64,000 bases of DNA, taken from positions 3,720,001-3,784,000 of the forward strand of contig NC_018691.1 of NCBI RefSeq assembly GCF_000300005.1, read 5' to 3'. The notes beneath the pieces were generated by a model, which ran no database searches, was not told the origin of the DNA, and was given only the letters and a program-made list of their open reading frames with translations. Shown here piece by piece: positions 51,161 to 59,890 of this stretch. Position 1 is the stretch's first letter. Each line of letters begins with the position of its first letter. Source of the DNA: Alloalcanivorax dieselolei B5 (GTDB lineage: Bacteria; Pseudomonadota; Gammaproteobacteria; Pseudomonadales; Alcanivoracaceae). A program made the position numbers and the translations under genes.

Positions 51161-51508
51161 ATGAACGAGGATGATCGCAAAGAAATGAAGGATCGGCTAA
51201 CCGCGCTGCGGCACGAGCTTGAGGACACTCTGGCGCACAGTGAAGACGCCAGCAAACCGGTGGCCCTGGACCAACCCAGCATCGGCCGGCTGTCACGAAT
51301 GGATGCCCTGCAGGGACAGGCCATGGCACAGGAAACGAGGCGACGCCAGCAACATCAGTTGCTACGGATCGAGCGGGCCCTCAGGGACCTGGACAACGAT
51401 GACTATGGCTACTGCGACGACTGTGGCGGGGACATCGATCCACGCCGGCTGCGTGTCGACCCGACGGCGCGCCTGTGCCTGACTTGCGCCCAATCCCGGG
51501 AGGCGTGA
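51161..51508 (+). CDS. DksA/TraR-family C4 zinc-finger protein
   Basis: A 115-residue protein with a helical coiled coil (residues 1-75) and a C4 zinc finger (Cys85, Cys88, Cys106, Cys109: YCDDCGGDIDPRRL, CLTC). It resembles small TraR/YbiI-type proteins rather than full DksA (about 150 aa). It may modulate RNA polymerase through the secondary channel, but the acidic tip residues of DksA are not obvious here. ATG at 51161. Confidence 0.85.
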   Translation: MNEDDRKEMKDRLTALRHELEDTLAHSEDASKPVALDQPSIGRLSRMDALQGQAMAQETRRRQQHQLLRIERALRDLDNDDYGYCDDCGGDIDPRRLRVDPTARLCLTCAQSREA

Positions 51509-51522
51509 ACGCGATCAGCGTC

Positions 51523-52518
51523 TTATCCACCACCGTTGGCATGCAGCAACGCCAGGGTTTCCGCCCGCGCCCGCCGGTATTCTTGCACGGTGCCCGCCAC
51601 CAGTTCCGCCACCGACGGCACTCCGCCGACGCCGGACACCGAGTGCCCGGCGCTCCACACATCCACCCAGCGTTTCGGGCCGGAATGGCCGGAACCACCG
51701 CCGTATAAAGCCGCGGCGCGCTGCTCGGTCATATCCGTGGGCAGATCATCCGGATCAAGACCGGCGGCGATCACCGACGGCCTCAACGTATTGGTTTCCA
51801 GACCAGTGAAGGCACGGCTGAGCATGATGTCATCCAGCCGGGAATCCACCAGCATTTGTTTGTAGCCGTCCGCCGCCAGGCTTTCCCGGGTGGCGATGAA
51901 CTTGGTGCCCATATAGCCCAGATCACAGCCCAGGGCCTGGGCCGCCCACAGCGCCTGGCCATCGCTGATGCCTCCGGCCATCACCATGGGGCCATCGAAC
52001 AGGGCCCGCACCGCCCGCGCGAAAGCGAAGCCATTGGCCCAGCCAGTCTGGCCGCCAGCACCGGCGGTGAGCAGAATCAGGCCGTCGGCGCCGGCGGCGA
52101 TGGCCTTCTCCGCGTGGCGGACATTGGCCACATCGGCGAACACCAGACAGCCGATGTCGTGCAGCGGCGCGATCACCGGCTCCGGCGCGCCAACACTGGT
52201 GATCACCATCTCCACCTTGTGTTTCAGCAGGCAGGCCAGCTCTTCCTTCAGGCTCCGCCGTCGCATGATCAGGTTGGGACAAAACGGGGCGTCTTCAGGC
52301 GTCAGCGCGGCGCTGATTTCACTCAACCAGCGGTCGTACTCTTCCACCGTGCGGCAGTTGGCGGTGGGAAACGAACCGATCACACCCTGACGGCAGGCGG
52401 CGATCACCAGTTCCGGCCCGGAGACCCGGAACATGGGCGCGGCGATCAGCGGCAAGCGCAGCCGGCGGGCAAGAGCAGGCGGCAATCTCATGGTCTTGTT
52501 CCGCGTCACGCCGCTCAT
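51523..52518 (-). CDS. nitronate monooxygenase / NAD(P)H quinone-type flavoenzyme
   Basis: A 331-residue FMN-dependent TIM-barrel of the NMO (2-nitropropane dioxygenase) family. PLIAAPMFRVSGPELVIAACRQGVIGSFP is the N-terminal FMN site, and GADGLILLTAGAGGQTGWANGFAF and MAGGISDGQALWAAQALGCDLGYMGTKFIAT are the phosphate-binding segments. It oxidises alkyl nitronates or an unsaturated carbonyl. The ATG at 52518 overlaps the stop of the acyl-CoA synthetase gene (ATGA), so the two are coupled and probably share a substrate path. Confidence 0.87.
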   Translation of the reverse strand: MSGVTRNKTMRLPPALARRLRLPLIAAPMFRVSGPELVIAACRQGVIGSFPTANCRTVEEYDRWLSEISAALTPEDAPFCPNLIMRRRSLKEELACLLKHKVEMVITSVGAPEPVIAPLHDIGCLVFADVANVRHAEKAIAAGADGLILLTAGAGGQTGWANGFAFARAVRALFDGPMVMAGGISDGQALWAAQALGCDLGYMGTKFIATRESLAADGYKQMLVDSRLDDIMLSRAFTGLETNTLRPSVIAAGLDPDDLPTDMTEQRAAALYGGGSGHSGPKRWVDVWSAGHSVSGVGGVPSVAELVAGTVQEYRRARAETLALLHANGGG

Positions 52519-54071
52519 CCTATCTGCCGGCTCTGGCCGGCCCAGTAACGGGCCCGCAGCGCTTTCTTGTCGATTTTGCCCAGGCTGGTCAGTGGCAGGG
52601 CATCGACGAATTCCAGCTTTTTCGGTGCGTGAGCGGCGCCTTTCAAATCCTTGACCTGCTGGATCAGGGTTCGCGCCGCTACCTGCTCTCCCGGGTGGCA
52701 AACCACGATGGCGGTGACCGCTTCGCCCCAGCGCGGATCCGGCACGCCGATCACCGCCGCCATGGCCACCGCCGGATGAGCGCTGAGCACATCCTCCACC
52801 GCGCGGGTGTAGACGTTGAAACCACCGGTCACGATCATGTCCTTCTTGCGGTCCACGATATACAGCCGGCCCTGTTCATCCGCCCTCGCCACATCACCGG
52901 TATGCAGCCAGCCGAACTGCATCGCCTCCTCGGTCTGCTCCGGCTGGTTCCAGTACCCTTCCATCATCGACGGACCGCGTACGCAAATTTCCCCCGCTTC
53001 GCCAAGCGGCACGGCATGGCCCTCGTCGTCCAGCAGAGCGATACGGTTGGAGGAGACGGGGAAGCCGCAGGACGCCAGCCACTGTGGATGGGCGGGGTCA
53101 TGGTCTTCCTTTGGCAAATAGGTGATCGGGTAGCATTCGGTCTGGCCGAACAGTTGCGCGAACACCGGGCCGATCCGATCCATGCCTTCGGCCAGCCGGG
53201 TCGGCGACATGGGCGAGGCGCCGTACAACAGCAGTTCCAGGGCAGACAGATCAGTCTTCGCCAGGCGGGCGTCGTCCAGCAGGCTGTAGAGCATGGTCGG
53301 CACCATCAAGGTGAAATTGATCCGCCGCCGCTCGATCGCCGCCAGCACTTCGCCGGTATCGAAGCCATGCATCAAATGCACACAGCCGCCACGAATCAGC
53401 GTCGGCAACACCTTGGTACCGGACACATGGCTGACCGGCGCCACCGCCAGATAATAGGGCCGGCGCGGCAGCTCGAAATCCGCCAGGATCGCCACGGCGG
53501 AAGCCACCAGCGCCTGATGGCGACGGAACGCGCCCTTGGCGCGCCCGGTGGTGCCGCCGGTGTAGTTCAGGGTGGCGATATCACTGGCGTGGGCCAGATC
53601 ACGAGCCGTCGCCGTACCGGCCTGCGCCACGGCCCGACTCAGGTCGATGCCGTACTGCGCCGCCGTCAGGGTAAACGTGGTCATCCCCGGCCGGACCGAC
53701 AACGCCGCGCCGACGTCACCGAACGCTTCGGCGTCCGCCACCAGGAAAGCGGCGTCACAGTCCTCCAGTTGGAACTGGTGATCGGCTAACGCCCCCTTGG
53801 GATGCAAAGCGGTGGTGGCCGCACCGCAGAGCTGCGCCGCGACCCCGGCGCACCAGCCATCGGCCCGGTTGGCGCTGAGCACGGCGACCCGGTCGCCACG
53901 CTGCAGGCCATGGTTCAGAAAGACCTTCTGCAGGCGGCCGATCAGGTCTGCGGCACCGCGATAGCTGAGCTCCCCGCCTTCCCAGGTAAAGGCGGTGCGA
54001 TCCGGATAACGTGCCAGCGTACGCAGGACGAGCGTGCCCAGCGTCAGACCGACATCGTGAGCGTCTTGCAT
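52515..54071 (-). CDS. acyl-CoA synthetase (AMP-forming)
   Basis: A 518-residue ANL-superfamily ligase that activates a carboxylic acid to acyl-CoA through an acyl-AMP. The ATP-binding P-loop NYTGGTTGRAKG is at about 167-178, GASPMSP and QLFGQTECYP in the middle (A5 motif), HTGDVARADEQGRLYIVDRKKDMIVTGGFNVY near 390-420, and GKIDKKALR at the C-terminus supplies the catalytic Lys. Chain length is unknown; medium or aromatic acids are plausible. It overlaps the nitronate monooxygenase gene downstream. Confidence 0.9.
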   Translation of the reverse strand: MQDAHDVGLTLGTLVLRTLARYPDRTAFTWEGGELSYRGAADLIGRLQKVFLNHGLQRGDRVAVLSANRADGWCAGVAAQLCGAATTALHPKGALADHQFQLEDCDAAFLVADAEAFGDVGAALSVRPGMTTFTLTAAQYGIDLSRAVAQAGTATARDLAHASDIATLNYTGGTTGRAKGAFRRHQALVASAVAILADFELPRRPYYLAVAPVSHVSGTKVLPTLIRGGCVHLMHGFDTGEVLAAIERRRINFTLMVPTMLYSLLDDARLAKTDLSALELLLYGASPMSPTRLAEGMDRIGPVFAQLFGQTECYPITYLPKEDHDPAHPQWLASCGFPVSSNRIALLDDEGHAVPLGEAGEICVRGPSMMEGYWNQPEQTEEAMQFGWLHTGDVARADEQGRLYIVDRKKDMIVTGGFNVYTRAVEDVLSAHPAVAMAAVIGVPDPRWGEAVTAIVVCHPGEQVAARTLIQQVKDLKGAAHAPKKLEFVDALPLTSLGKIDKKALRARYWAGQSRQIG

Positions 54072-54278
54072 CTCGGCTCTCCGTTCTTCATGCCCCGCAG
54101 CCGGGGTCGGGTGTTGTTGTTCTGATATGGCGGGCGCTTGCCCACGCTTTTATGAGGGTTTCCGCATCATCCGCCCGGGGAGCGGGCCGGGACAATCGCG
54201 GATCACGCCAGATCCATTGACGAAAACGGTCATGGAGCAGAGGCACGAGACATGAATTCAGAGGTAGCTACAAGGCTG

Positions 54279-54348
54279 CTGTGGGAGCTTGCTTGCAAGC
54301 GAATTGCGCTGCATTCAAAGAATTCGCTTGCAGGGCAAGCTCCCACAG
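54279..54348. repeat. REP-like palindrome, copy 3
   Basis: Arms 54279-54305 and 54321-54348 (27/28 bp, CTGTGGGAGCTTGC...GCAAGCGAATT) with a 15-bp loop. It belongs to the same family as 7505 and 41209. It lies in the 54072-54444 gap, just downstream of the aceA terminator as read from aceA. Confidence 0.87.
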
Positions 54349-54389
54349 CGGCTTCGTAGCACGGTCTGTGGAAAATTCCGTCAAACAAA

Positions 54390-54417
54390 AAAAGGCGGGC
54401 CCGAGGGCCCGCCTTTT
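54390..54417 (-). terminator. Rho-independent terminator of aceA
   Basis: AAAAGGCGGGCCC and GGGCCCGCCTTTT form a 13-bp hairpin; read from aceA it is followed by a run of T (GCCTTTTTTTG). It starts 28 bp after the aceA stop. The stem is long and GC-rich, a textbook terminator. Confidence 0.93.
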
Positions 54418-54444
54418 CCAGACTTACCTGAGTAAGATCGAGAC

Positions 54445-56046
54445 TTAGATGTTCTCGAACTGACCCATGGTGTTGTCTTTACCACCGGCTTTCAGCGCGG
54501 CTTCACCGGAGAAGTACTCTTTGTGGTCATCACCGATGTTGGAACCGGCCATGTCCTGGTGCTTCACGGTGGCAACGCCTTCGCGGATCTCGCGGCGCTG
54601 TACGCCAGCTACATAGGCCAGCATGCCTTCGTCGCCGAAGTAACCCTTGGCCAGCTGATCGGTGGACAGAGCAGCGGTGTGGTAGGTCGGCAGCGTGATC
54701 AGGTGGTGGAAGATACCCGCTTCGCGAGACGCGTCGCGCTGGAAGTTCCGGGTCCACTCATCGGCCAGCTGAGCCAGCTCGGTGCTGTCGTAGTCGGCAC
54801 TCATCAGGCGGTCGCGGTCGTAAGCGGACACGTCCTTGCCTTCCTTCTCCCAAGCGTCGAACACTTGCTGACGGAAGTTCAGGGTCCAGTTGAAGGACGG
54901 GCTGTTGTTGTACACCAGCTTGGCGTCCGGCACCACTTCACGGATACGGTTCACCATTTCCGCGATCTGGCCCACGTGCGGCTTCTCGGTTTCGATCCAC
55001 AGCAGATCGGCGCCGTTTTGCAGGCTGGTGATACAGTCCAGAACCACGCGGTCAATACCGGAGCCGGCTTTGAACTGGAACAGACCGGAAGCCAGACGCT
55101 TCGGCTTGAGCAGCTTGCCGTTGGACTTGATCACCACGTCGCCGTTGTTGATGTCGGCGGCGCTTTCAATGATGTCGCCATCCAGGAAGGCGTTGTACTG
55201 GTCGCCCAGGTCGCCCGGCTCGTTGGTCACGGCGATCTGCTTGGTCAGGCCAGCGCCCAGGGAGTCGGTACGGGCAACAATCACGCCGTCGTCAACGCCC
55301 AGCTCGAGGAAGGCGTAGCGAACGGCATTGATTTTGGCCAGGAAGTCGGCGTGGGGAACGGTCACTTTACCGTCCTGGTGACCACACTGCTTCTCGTCGG
55401 AAACCTGGTTCTCGATCTGGATACAGCAAGCACCGGCTTCGATCAGCTGCTTGGCCATCAGGTAGGTGGCTTCCGGGTTACCGAAGCCAGCATCGATGTC
55501 GGCGATGATCGGCACAACGTGGGTTTCGAAGTTGTCGATCTGGCTGATGATCTCGGCCTGTTTAGCCTCATCACCAGCAGCTTTGGCGTCGTCCAGGGCA
55601 CGGAACAGATGGTTCAGTTCCCAGGCGTCGGCCTGCTTGAGGAAGGTGTACAGTTCGCGGATCAGGTCGGCCACCACGGTCTTCTCGTGCATGGACTGAT
55701 CCGGCAGCGGACCGAACTCGGAACGCAGGGCCGCGACCATCCAGCCGGACAGGTACAGGTACCGGCCTTTGGTGCTGCCAAAGTGCTTCTTGATGGAAAT
55801 CAGCTTCTGCTGACCAATGAAACCGTGCCAGCAACCCAGGGACTGGGTGTACTTGGAGGTGTCCGCATCGTAGGCCGCCATGTCTTCGCGCATGATCTTG
55901 GCGTTGTACTTGGCGATGTCCAGATGCGTTTTGAAGCGGTTTTGCAGGCGCATGCGAACAGCGGATTCCGGGTTGATGTCGTGCCAGGTGTTATTGGCAC
56001 CAACCACGGAGCTCAGTGCTTCGATCTCTTTGAGGTACTGTGACAT
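54445..56046 (-). CDS. aceA: isocitrate lyase
   Basis: A 533-residue glyoxylate-shunt enzyme that splits isocitrate to glyoxylate and succinate, needed for growth on acetate, fatty acids or alkanes. The signature KQCGHQDGK is at 219-227 with the nucleophilic Cys. IIADIDAGFGNPEAT and the ICL-subfamily insert give the longer Pseudomonas-type length (about 531 aa). The ATG at 56046 has AAGGA upstream; a TTG two codons earlier lacks it. The codon choice looks more biased than that of its neighbours, consistent with high expression. It has a strong terminator downstream. Confidence 0.97.
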   Translation of the reverse strand: MSQYLKEIEALSSVVGANNTWHDINPESAVRMRLQNRFKTHLDIAKYNAKIMREDMAAYDADTSKYTQSLGCWHGFIGQQKLISIKKHFGSTKGRYLYLSGWMVAALRSEFGPLPDQSMHEKTVVADLIRELYTFLKQADAWELNHLFRALDDAKAAGDEAKQAEIISQIDNFETHVVPIIADIDAGFGNPEATYLMAKQLIEAGACCIQIENQVSDEKQCGHQDGKVTVPHADFLAKINAVRYAFLELGVDDGVIVARTDSLGAGLTKQIAVTNEPGDLGDQYNAFLDGDIIESAADINNGDVVIKSNGKLLKPKRLASGLFQFKAGSGIDRVVLDCITSLQNGADLLWIETEKPHVGQIAEMVNRIREVVPDAKLVYNNSPSFNWTLNFRQQVFDAWEKEGKDVSAYDRDRLMSADYDSTELAQLADEWTRNFQRDASREAGIFHHLITLPTYHTAALSTDQLAKGYFGDEGMLAYVAGVQRREIREGVATVKHQDMAGSNIGDDHKEYFSGEAALKAGGKDNTMGQFENI

Positions 56047-56138
56047 GGTCAATCCTTGTCGATAGAAGAATGAACACCGAAGCCGCCGGTCATGCAGGGA
56101 AAAGGGCCCCTACCCGACGCCGGCTACCGATGGCGCGC

Positions 56139-56186
56139 ATTCTAGGGGGCCCTCACCCATAAAAACAATCAATATGGGTTATACCC
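56139..56186 (-). promoter_or_regulatory. aceA promoter with three operator-like half-sites
   Basis: On the minus strand -35 TTGTTT (56163-56168), an 18-bp spacer and -10 TAGAAT (56139-56144) make a plausible sigma-70 promoter, about 90 bp before the aceA ATG. ACCCATA (56155-56161) and TATGGGT (56173-56179) flank the -35, and GGGTTATACCC (56176-56186) adds a third half-site. A repressor binding these would block RNA polymerase. Confidence 0.45.
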
Positions 56187-56269
56187 AACATTTCTCTGGT
56201 GAATGATGGTGGCAAAGCCCGGAATCGCCCGAGAACGCCGCGCCGGCGGGGGCCGGCGCGACCGAGCGG

Positions 56270-57850
56270 TCAAATCTCCCGGGTCTCCAGGAAACGGATT
56301 TCCGGGTGCCGTTCCTCGGTGAGTTGCAGGTTGACGCGTGTGGGCGCCAGGTAGGTCAGATGGCCGGCGCCGTCGCGGGCCAGGTTGTCGTAGGCCTTGC
56401 GTTCGAAAGACGCCAGCTCGCGTTCGCTGTCCGCTTCCATCCAGCGGGCGGTGGTGACGTTGACCTGCTCGTAACGACATTCCACGCCGTATTCGGCCTT
56501 CAGGCGCGCCGCCACCACGTCGAACTGCAGCGTCCCCACCGCGCCCAGCACCACGTCATTGTTACGCAGCGGGAAGAACACCTGGGTGGCGCCCTCCTCC
56601 GCAAGCTGGGTGAGCCCCTTATGGAGCTGCTTGCTCTTCAGCGGATCATTCAACACCACCCGGCGGAACAGCTCCGGCGCGAAATGCGGAATACCGGTGA
56701 AGCGCAGGTCCTCGCCCTCGGTGAAGGTGTCACCGATCTGGATGGTACCGTGGTTGTGCAAGCCGATGATGTCGCCGGCAAAGGCTTCTTCCACATTGTC
56801 CCGCTCCCCGGCCAGGAACGTCAGCGCATCGGAGATACGCACTTCCTTGCCGGTACGGCACTGCTTGAGCTTGATGCCCTTCTGATATTTGCCGGAACAG
56901 ATGCGCATGAAAGCGATCCGGTCGCGGTGACGCGGATCCATATTGGCCTGGATCTTGAACACAAAGCCGGTCATCTTCGGCTCTTCCGCTTCCACCTGGC
57001 GTTCCACCGCTTCCCGCGACTGCGGCGGCGGCGCCCATTTCACCAGGCCATCGAGCATGTGATCGACGCCGAAATTGCCCAGGGCGGTACCGAAGAACAC
57101 CGGGGTCAGCCGGCCGTCCAGGAACCGCTCCAGATCGAAATCGTGGCTGGCGCCGCGCACCAGTTCCAGCATGTCACGCAGTTCCTGGGCGTAGTCCGCC
57201 CCCACCGCCTGATCCAGTTCCGGATTAGTCAGGCCCTTGATCTCGCGCACGTCCTGGATGGTATGGCCCTGGCCGGTCTTATACAGCACGGTGGTATCGC
57301 GCAGCAGGTTGTAGACGCCCTTGAAGCTCTTGCCCATACCGATCGGCCAGGTCACCGGGGCGCACTCGATATTGAGAACGTCCTCGATCTCGTCCAGCAC
57401 CTCGATGGGATCACGCACGTCGCGGTCCAGCTTGTTGATGAAAGTGAGGATCGGTGTGTCGCGCAGCCGGCACACCTCCATCAGCTTGACGGTTCGCTCC
57501 TCCACGCCCTTGGCGGCGTCGATCACCATCAAGGCGGAATCCACCGCGGTCAGGGTGCGATAGGTGTCCTCGGAGAAATCGGCGTGCCCCGGCGTGTCGA
57601 GCAGATTGACCATGGCACCCTGGTAGGGGAACTGCATCACCGAGGTGGTCACGGAAATCCCCCGCTCCTTCTCCATCTCCATCCAGTCGGAGGTGGCGTG
57701 ACGGCCGGATTTCTTCCCCTTCACCGTGCCCGCCAGCTGGATCTGGTTGCCGTACAGCAGCAGCTTCTCGGTAATGGTGGTCTTACCGGCGTCCGGGTGA
57801 GAGATGATGGCGAAAGTGCGCCGTTTGTGGATTTCGTCGATGGGCTTCAT
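56270..57850 (-). CDS. prfC: peptide chain release factor 3
   Basis: A 526-residue translational GTPase that recycles RF1/RF2 from ribosomes. G1 is SHPDAGKTT near 17-25, G3 [14 protein letters not shown], and G4 NKLD. The RF3-typical [15 protein letters not shown] and [17 protein letters not shown] insertions are present, and the C-terminus ends [10 protein letters not shown]. The ATG at 57850 gives the expected 526-529 length. It stands between aceA and fliA on the same strand with its own gap. Confidence 0.97.
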   Translation of the reverse strand: MKPIDEIHKRRTFAIISHPDAGKTTITEKLLLYGNQIQLAGTVKGKKSGRHATSDWMEMEKERGISVTTSVMQFPYQGAMVNLLDTPGHADFSEDTYRTLTAVDSALMVIDAAKGVEERTVKLMEVCRLRDTPILTFINKLDRDVRDPIEVLDEIEDVLNIECAPVTWPIGMGKSFKGVYNLLRDTTVLYKTGQGHTIQDVREIKGLTNPELDQAVGADYAQELRDMLELVRGASHDFDLERFLDGRLTPVFFGTALGNFGVDHMLDGLVKWAPPPQSREAVERQVEAEEPKMTGFVFKIQANMDPRHRDRIAFMRICSGKYQKGIKLKQCRTGKEVRISDALTFLAGERDNVEEAFAGDIIGLHNHGTIQIGDTFTEGEDLRFTGIPHFAPELFRRVVLNDPLKSKQLHKGLTQLAEEGATQVFFPLRNNDVVLGAVGTLQFDVVAARLKAEYGVECRYEQVNVTTARWMEADSERELASFERKAYDNLARDGAGHLTYLAPTRVNLQLTEERHPEIRFLETREI

Positions 57851-57931
57851 AGCGATCTCGGTCTGCGTCGGCGCGCATTGTAGCGCTGACGGGCCGCTTC
57901 GTGTAGGAAGCCGCGTTACCCGGGACGAGAA

Positions 57932-58627
57932 TCAGCCCAGGCGACCGCGTAACCGGCTCACCGCCTGGCTGTGCAACTGACAAACGCGGGATTCGGTGAC
58001 GCCCAGCACGGCGCCGATTTCCTTGAGGTTGAGGTCTTCCTGGTAATACAGCCCGATCAACAGTTTTTCCCGATCCGGCAGCGCCTCGATGGCGGCGATC
58101 AGGCGGTCGCGCTGCTGCCCGTCCACCAGAGCACTGAACGGGTCCGGCGGGCCATTGCTACCCGCATCCGGTTCCCCCTGTTCCGCGACGATGTCCTCGA
58201 ACGGCAGCAGCAGGCCGCTGTTGGTGTCGCTGAGCAACCGCCGGTAGTCCTCCAGGCTCATGCCCATCTCCGCCGCCACTTCCCGTTCCTGGGGCGCACG
58301 GCCAAGGCGCTGCTCGAGCTGGTGCACGCACCGGTCCAGTTCCCGCGCATGGCGGCGCACACTGCGTGGCAACCAGTCACGCGAGCGCAATTCATCGATC
58401 ATGGCACCGCGAATGCGCTGGCTGGCGAAGGTGGAGAAACTGGCGCCGGCGTTGGGATCATAGCGGCGCAGGGCATCCAGCAGGCCGACGGTGCCGGCCT
58501 GGATCAGGTCGTCCAGTTCAATGCTGGCAGGCAGCTTGACCTGCAAGGCCAGCGCCTGTCGCCGCACCGCTGGCAAGTGTTCCTCCAGCAGTGCCTGTTG
58601 GTCGATTTTCCCTTGAGCGGTGTACAT
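57932..58627 (-). CDS. fliA: flagellar sigma factor FliA (sigma-28)
   Basis: A 231-residue alternative sigma factor for class 3 flagellar and chemotaxis promoters. Region 2 has LDDLIQAGTVGLLDALRRYDPNAGASFSTFASQRIRGAMIDELRSRDWLPRSVRR; region 3 has LGRAPQEREVAAEMGMSLEDY; region 4 has LPDREKLLIGLYYQEDLNLKEIGAVLGVTESRVCQLHSQAV. Length matches the family (about 235-245). It lies downstream of flhA-flhF-x-flhE, separated by a 424-bp gap filled by the composite palindromic element. Confidence 0.96.
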   Translation of the reverse strand: MYTAQGKIDQQALLEEHLPAVRRQALALQVKLPASIELDDLIQAGTVGLLDALRRYDPNAGASFSTFASQRIRGAMIDELRSRDWLPRSVRRHARELDRCVHQLEQRLGRAPQEREVAAEMGMSLEDYRRLLSDTNSGLLLPFEDIVAEQGEPDAGSNGPPDPFSALVDGQQRDRLIAAIEALPDREKLLIGLYYQEDLNLKEIGAVLGVTESRVCQLHSQAVSRLRGRLG

Positions 58628-58778
58628 GCCCTGTCCTCAACAGCGCCCATCGGCGTCCGCACTGATCACCCCGAATCGCGGGCGTCCATCCATTATTCGC
58701 TTCCATGGCGACGGCCATGCCCGGAAAAGACGGTATTGTTGGGGGTTATTCCGGCGACTGGCGGAGACTGGGAGCTGG

Positions 58779-58995
58779 CTGACACGCAACACGCAACACG
58801 CTTGCACGCTAACACCCCGATTCGCGGCCAAGGCCGCTCCCACAAAGAGCGCTGCGAAGCAGCTGTGGGAAGCTGGCTTGCCAGCGAATACAGCGCGAAT
58901 TCATGTCTCCAAGGCTGATAATCAGGCTTTCAGGCTTAGCGTGCTGGCGTGCAAGCGTGTTGCGTGTTGCGTGTTGCGTGTAAGCGTGCTGGCGA
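58779..58995. repeat. composite inverted element with tandem-repeat arms between fliA and flhE
   Basis: A perfect 28-bp inverted repeat (58782-58809 and 58947-58974) is built from (A)ACACGC units and TTGCACGC. It encloses a central palindrome (58820-58889) and about 57 bp of unique sequence. The arms extend as imperfect GCGTGCTGGCG-type repeats to about 58995. It fills most of the 424-bp gap between flhE and fliA. It looks like a non-coding mobile or amplified unit; no ORF is inside. Confidence 0.75.
58820..58889. repeat. central imperfect palindrome of the composite element
   Basis: ATTCGCGGCCAAGGCCGCTCCCACA (58820-58844) is matched by TGTGGGAAGC...CCAGCGAAT (58864-58889) with mismatches. 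Its outer word CTCCCACA...TGTGGGA and terminal GCGAAT resemble the REP-like copies, so it is probably a diverged member. It also contains a GCGGCC-AA-GGCCGC hairpin. Confidence 0.6.
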
Positions 58996-59051
58996 ACTGT
59001 GGGACAGCATTGGCCCTCTCCATACCGGAAAGGACCACGATGGGGTTGAGA

Positions 59052-59444
59052 TCAATAATTGACCAGAACCTGAATGTCGGAGACCGTCACCGCGCGGCGT
59101 TCACCGTCGGGCAGTTGGAAACGGAACGACAGCGGCGACCACGCCGGTCCCTGTAACGCTTCGCTGATGCCCCGGTTGCCGGACAGCCGCAGGCAGCGTT
59201 CGCCCCGACATAACCAGGCGCGCAACGAGCGCCCCGGCGGCGTGCTGTAACGCCAGCGAACTTTCTGGATGTAGTTGCCCCGCGCAGCGGCGTCGCCGGG
59301 CGGCAGCAACGGCTCGCTGTGATAGACCCGTCCCGGTACCGCCACCCGCACCGAAGGCGCCTCGGCGCTCCAGCTGCCCGGCGCCGCCGGCGCCAGCCAG
59401 GGCCACAGCAGGCTCATCCATAACAGCCCGCGCAGCAGCGTCAT
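59052..59444 (-). CDS. flhE: flagellar protein FlhE
   Basis: A 130-residue exported protein with signal peptide (LLWPWLAPAAPGSW). YIQKVRWRYSTPPG, a Cys pair in AWLCRGERCLRL and the C-terminal VSDIQVLVNY match FlhE, a periplasmic protein that limits proton leakage through the flagellar export gate. The ATG at 59444 overlaps the stop of the 149-residue gene (ATGA). Normally FlhE sits right after flhA in peritrichous enterics; here two genes intervene. Confidence 0.78.
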   Translation of the reverse strand: MTLLRGLLWMSLLWPWLAPAAPGSWSAEAPSVRVAVPGRVYHSEPLLPPGDAAARGNYIQKVRWRYSTPPGRSLRAWLCRGERCLRLSGNRGISEALQGPAWSPLSFRFQLPDGERRAVTVSDIQVLVNY

Positions 59445-59890
59445 GGCGCCAGCACCACCAGATCGGTATCGAGAAAGCGCCGGGCCGCCTGCTGCAGATT
59501 GTCCAGCAGACCACGCCGTTGCAGCCGGGGTGGGTGCAGCGCCAGCAGGCGTCGCGGTCCTTGCTGACGCCGCACCGATTCCAGACAGCTCAGGGCCCGG
59601 CGCAGACCGGCGCCGTCCGGCTCCACCCACAGCGCCCAACGAGGTTCACGCTGGGCACTGACCGGCACCGGCAGGGCCGGAGACAGCGGCACGATGCGCC
59701 AGTCCTGTGCCACGCCAACCCAACGCCAACCGCAGTCGGCCCAATGCTCCAGCACTGCCCGGGCCCGCCGTCCGGCCTGGGCGGGTAGCGGATCGCCCAC
59801 CACCACCAGGGTCGGCGCGACACTTTGACCGCGCGTGGCGGCCCAGGCCCGCAGGCCGGCGGCCTGATCCGCGCCGGGCATGACGGTCAT
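59441..59890 (-). CDS. 149-residue protein in the FlhG/FleN position, unknown
   Basis: A 149-residue soluble protein with ATGA overlaps to flhF upstream and flhE downstream, so it is a true operon member. It has no Walker A loop and no MinD deviant motif, whereas FlhG/FleN (about 270-290 aa) would be expected here. Visible phrases are APTLVVVGDPLPAQAGRRARAVLEHWADCGWRWVGVA, LSCLESVRRQQGPRRLLALHPPRL and ARRFLDTDLVVLAP. It may be an alpha/beta fold related to the MinD family but shortened, or unrelated. I do not recognise it. Confidence 0.72.
   Translation of the reverse strand: MTVMPGADQAAGLRAWAATRGQSVAPTLVVVGDPLPAQAGRRARAVLEHWADCGWRWVGVAQDWRIVPLSPALPVPVSAQREPRWALWVEPDGAGLRRALSCLESVRRQQGPRRLLALHPPRLQRRGLLDNLQQAARRFLDTDLVVLAP

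Noticed and set aside
54523-56043. 506-codon plus-strand frame opposite isocitrate lyase
   Set aside because: Mirror of a highly biased gene; Val/Gly/Leu-rich translation has no domain. The minus strand carries the whole ICL signature, start site and terminator.
56306-57883. 525-codon plus-strand frame opposite prfC
   Set aside because: Shadow of RF3; no motif, and it ends inside the RF3 upstream region.
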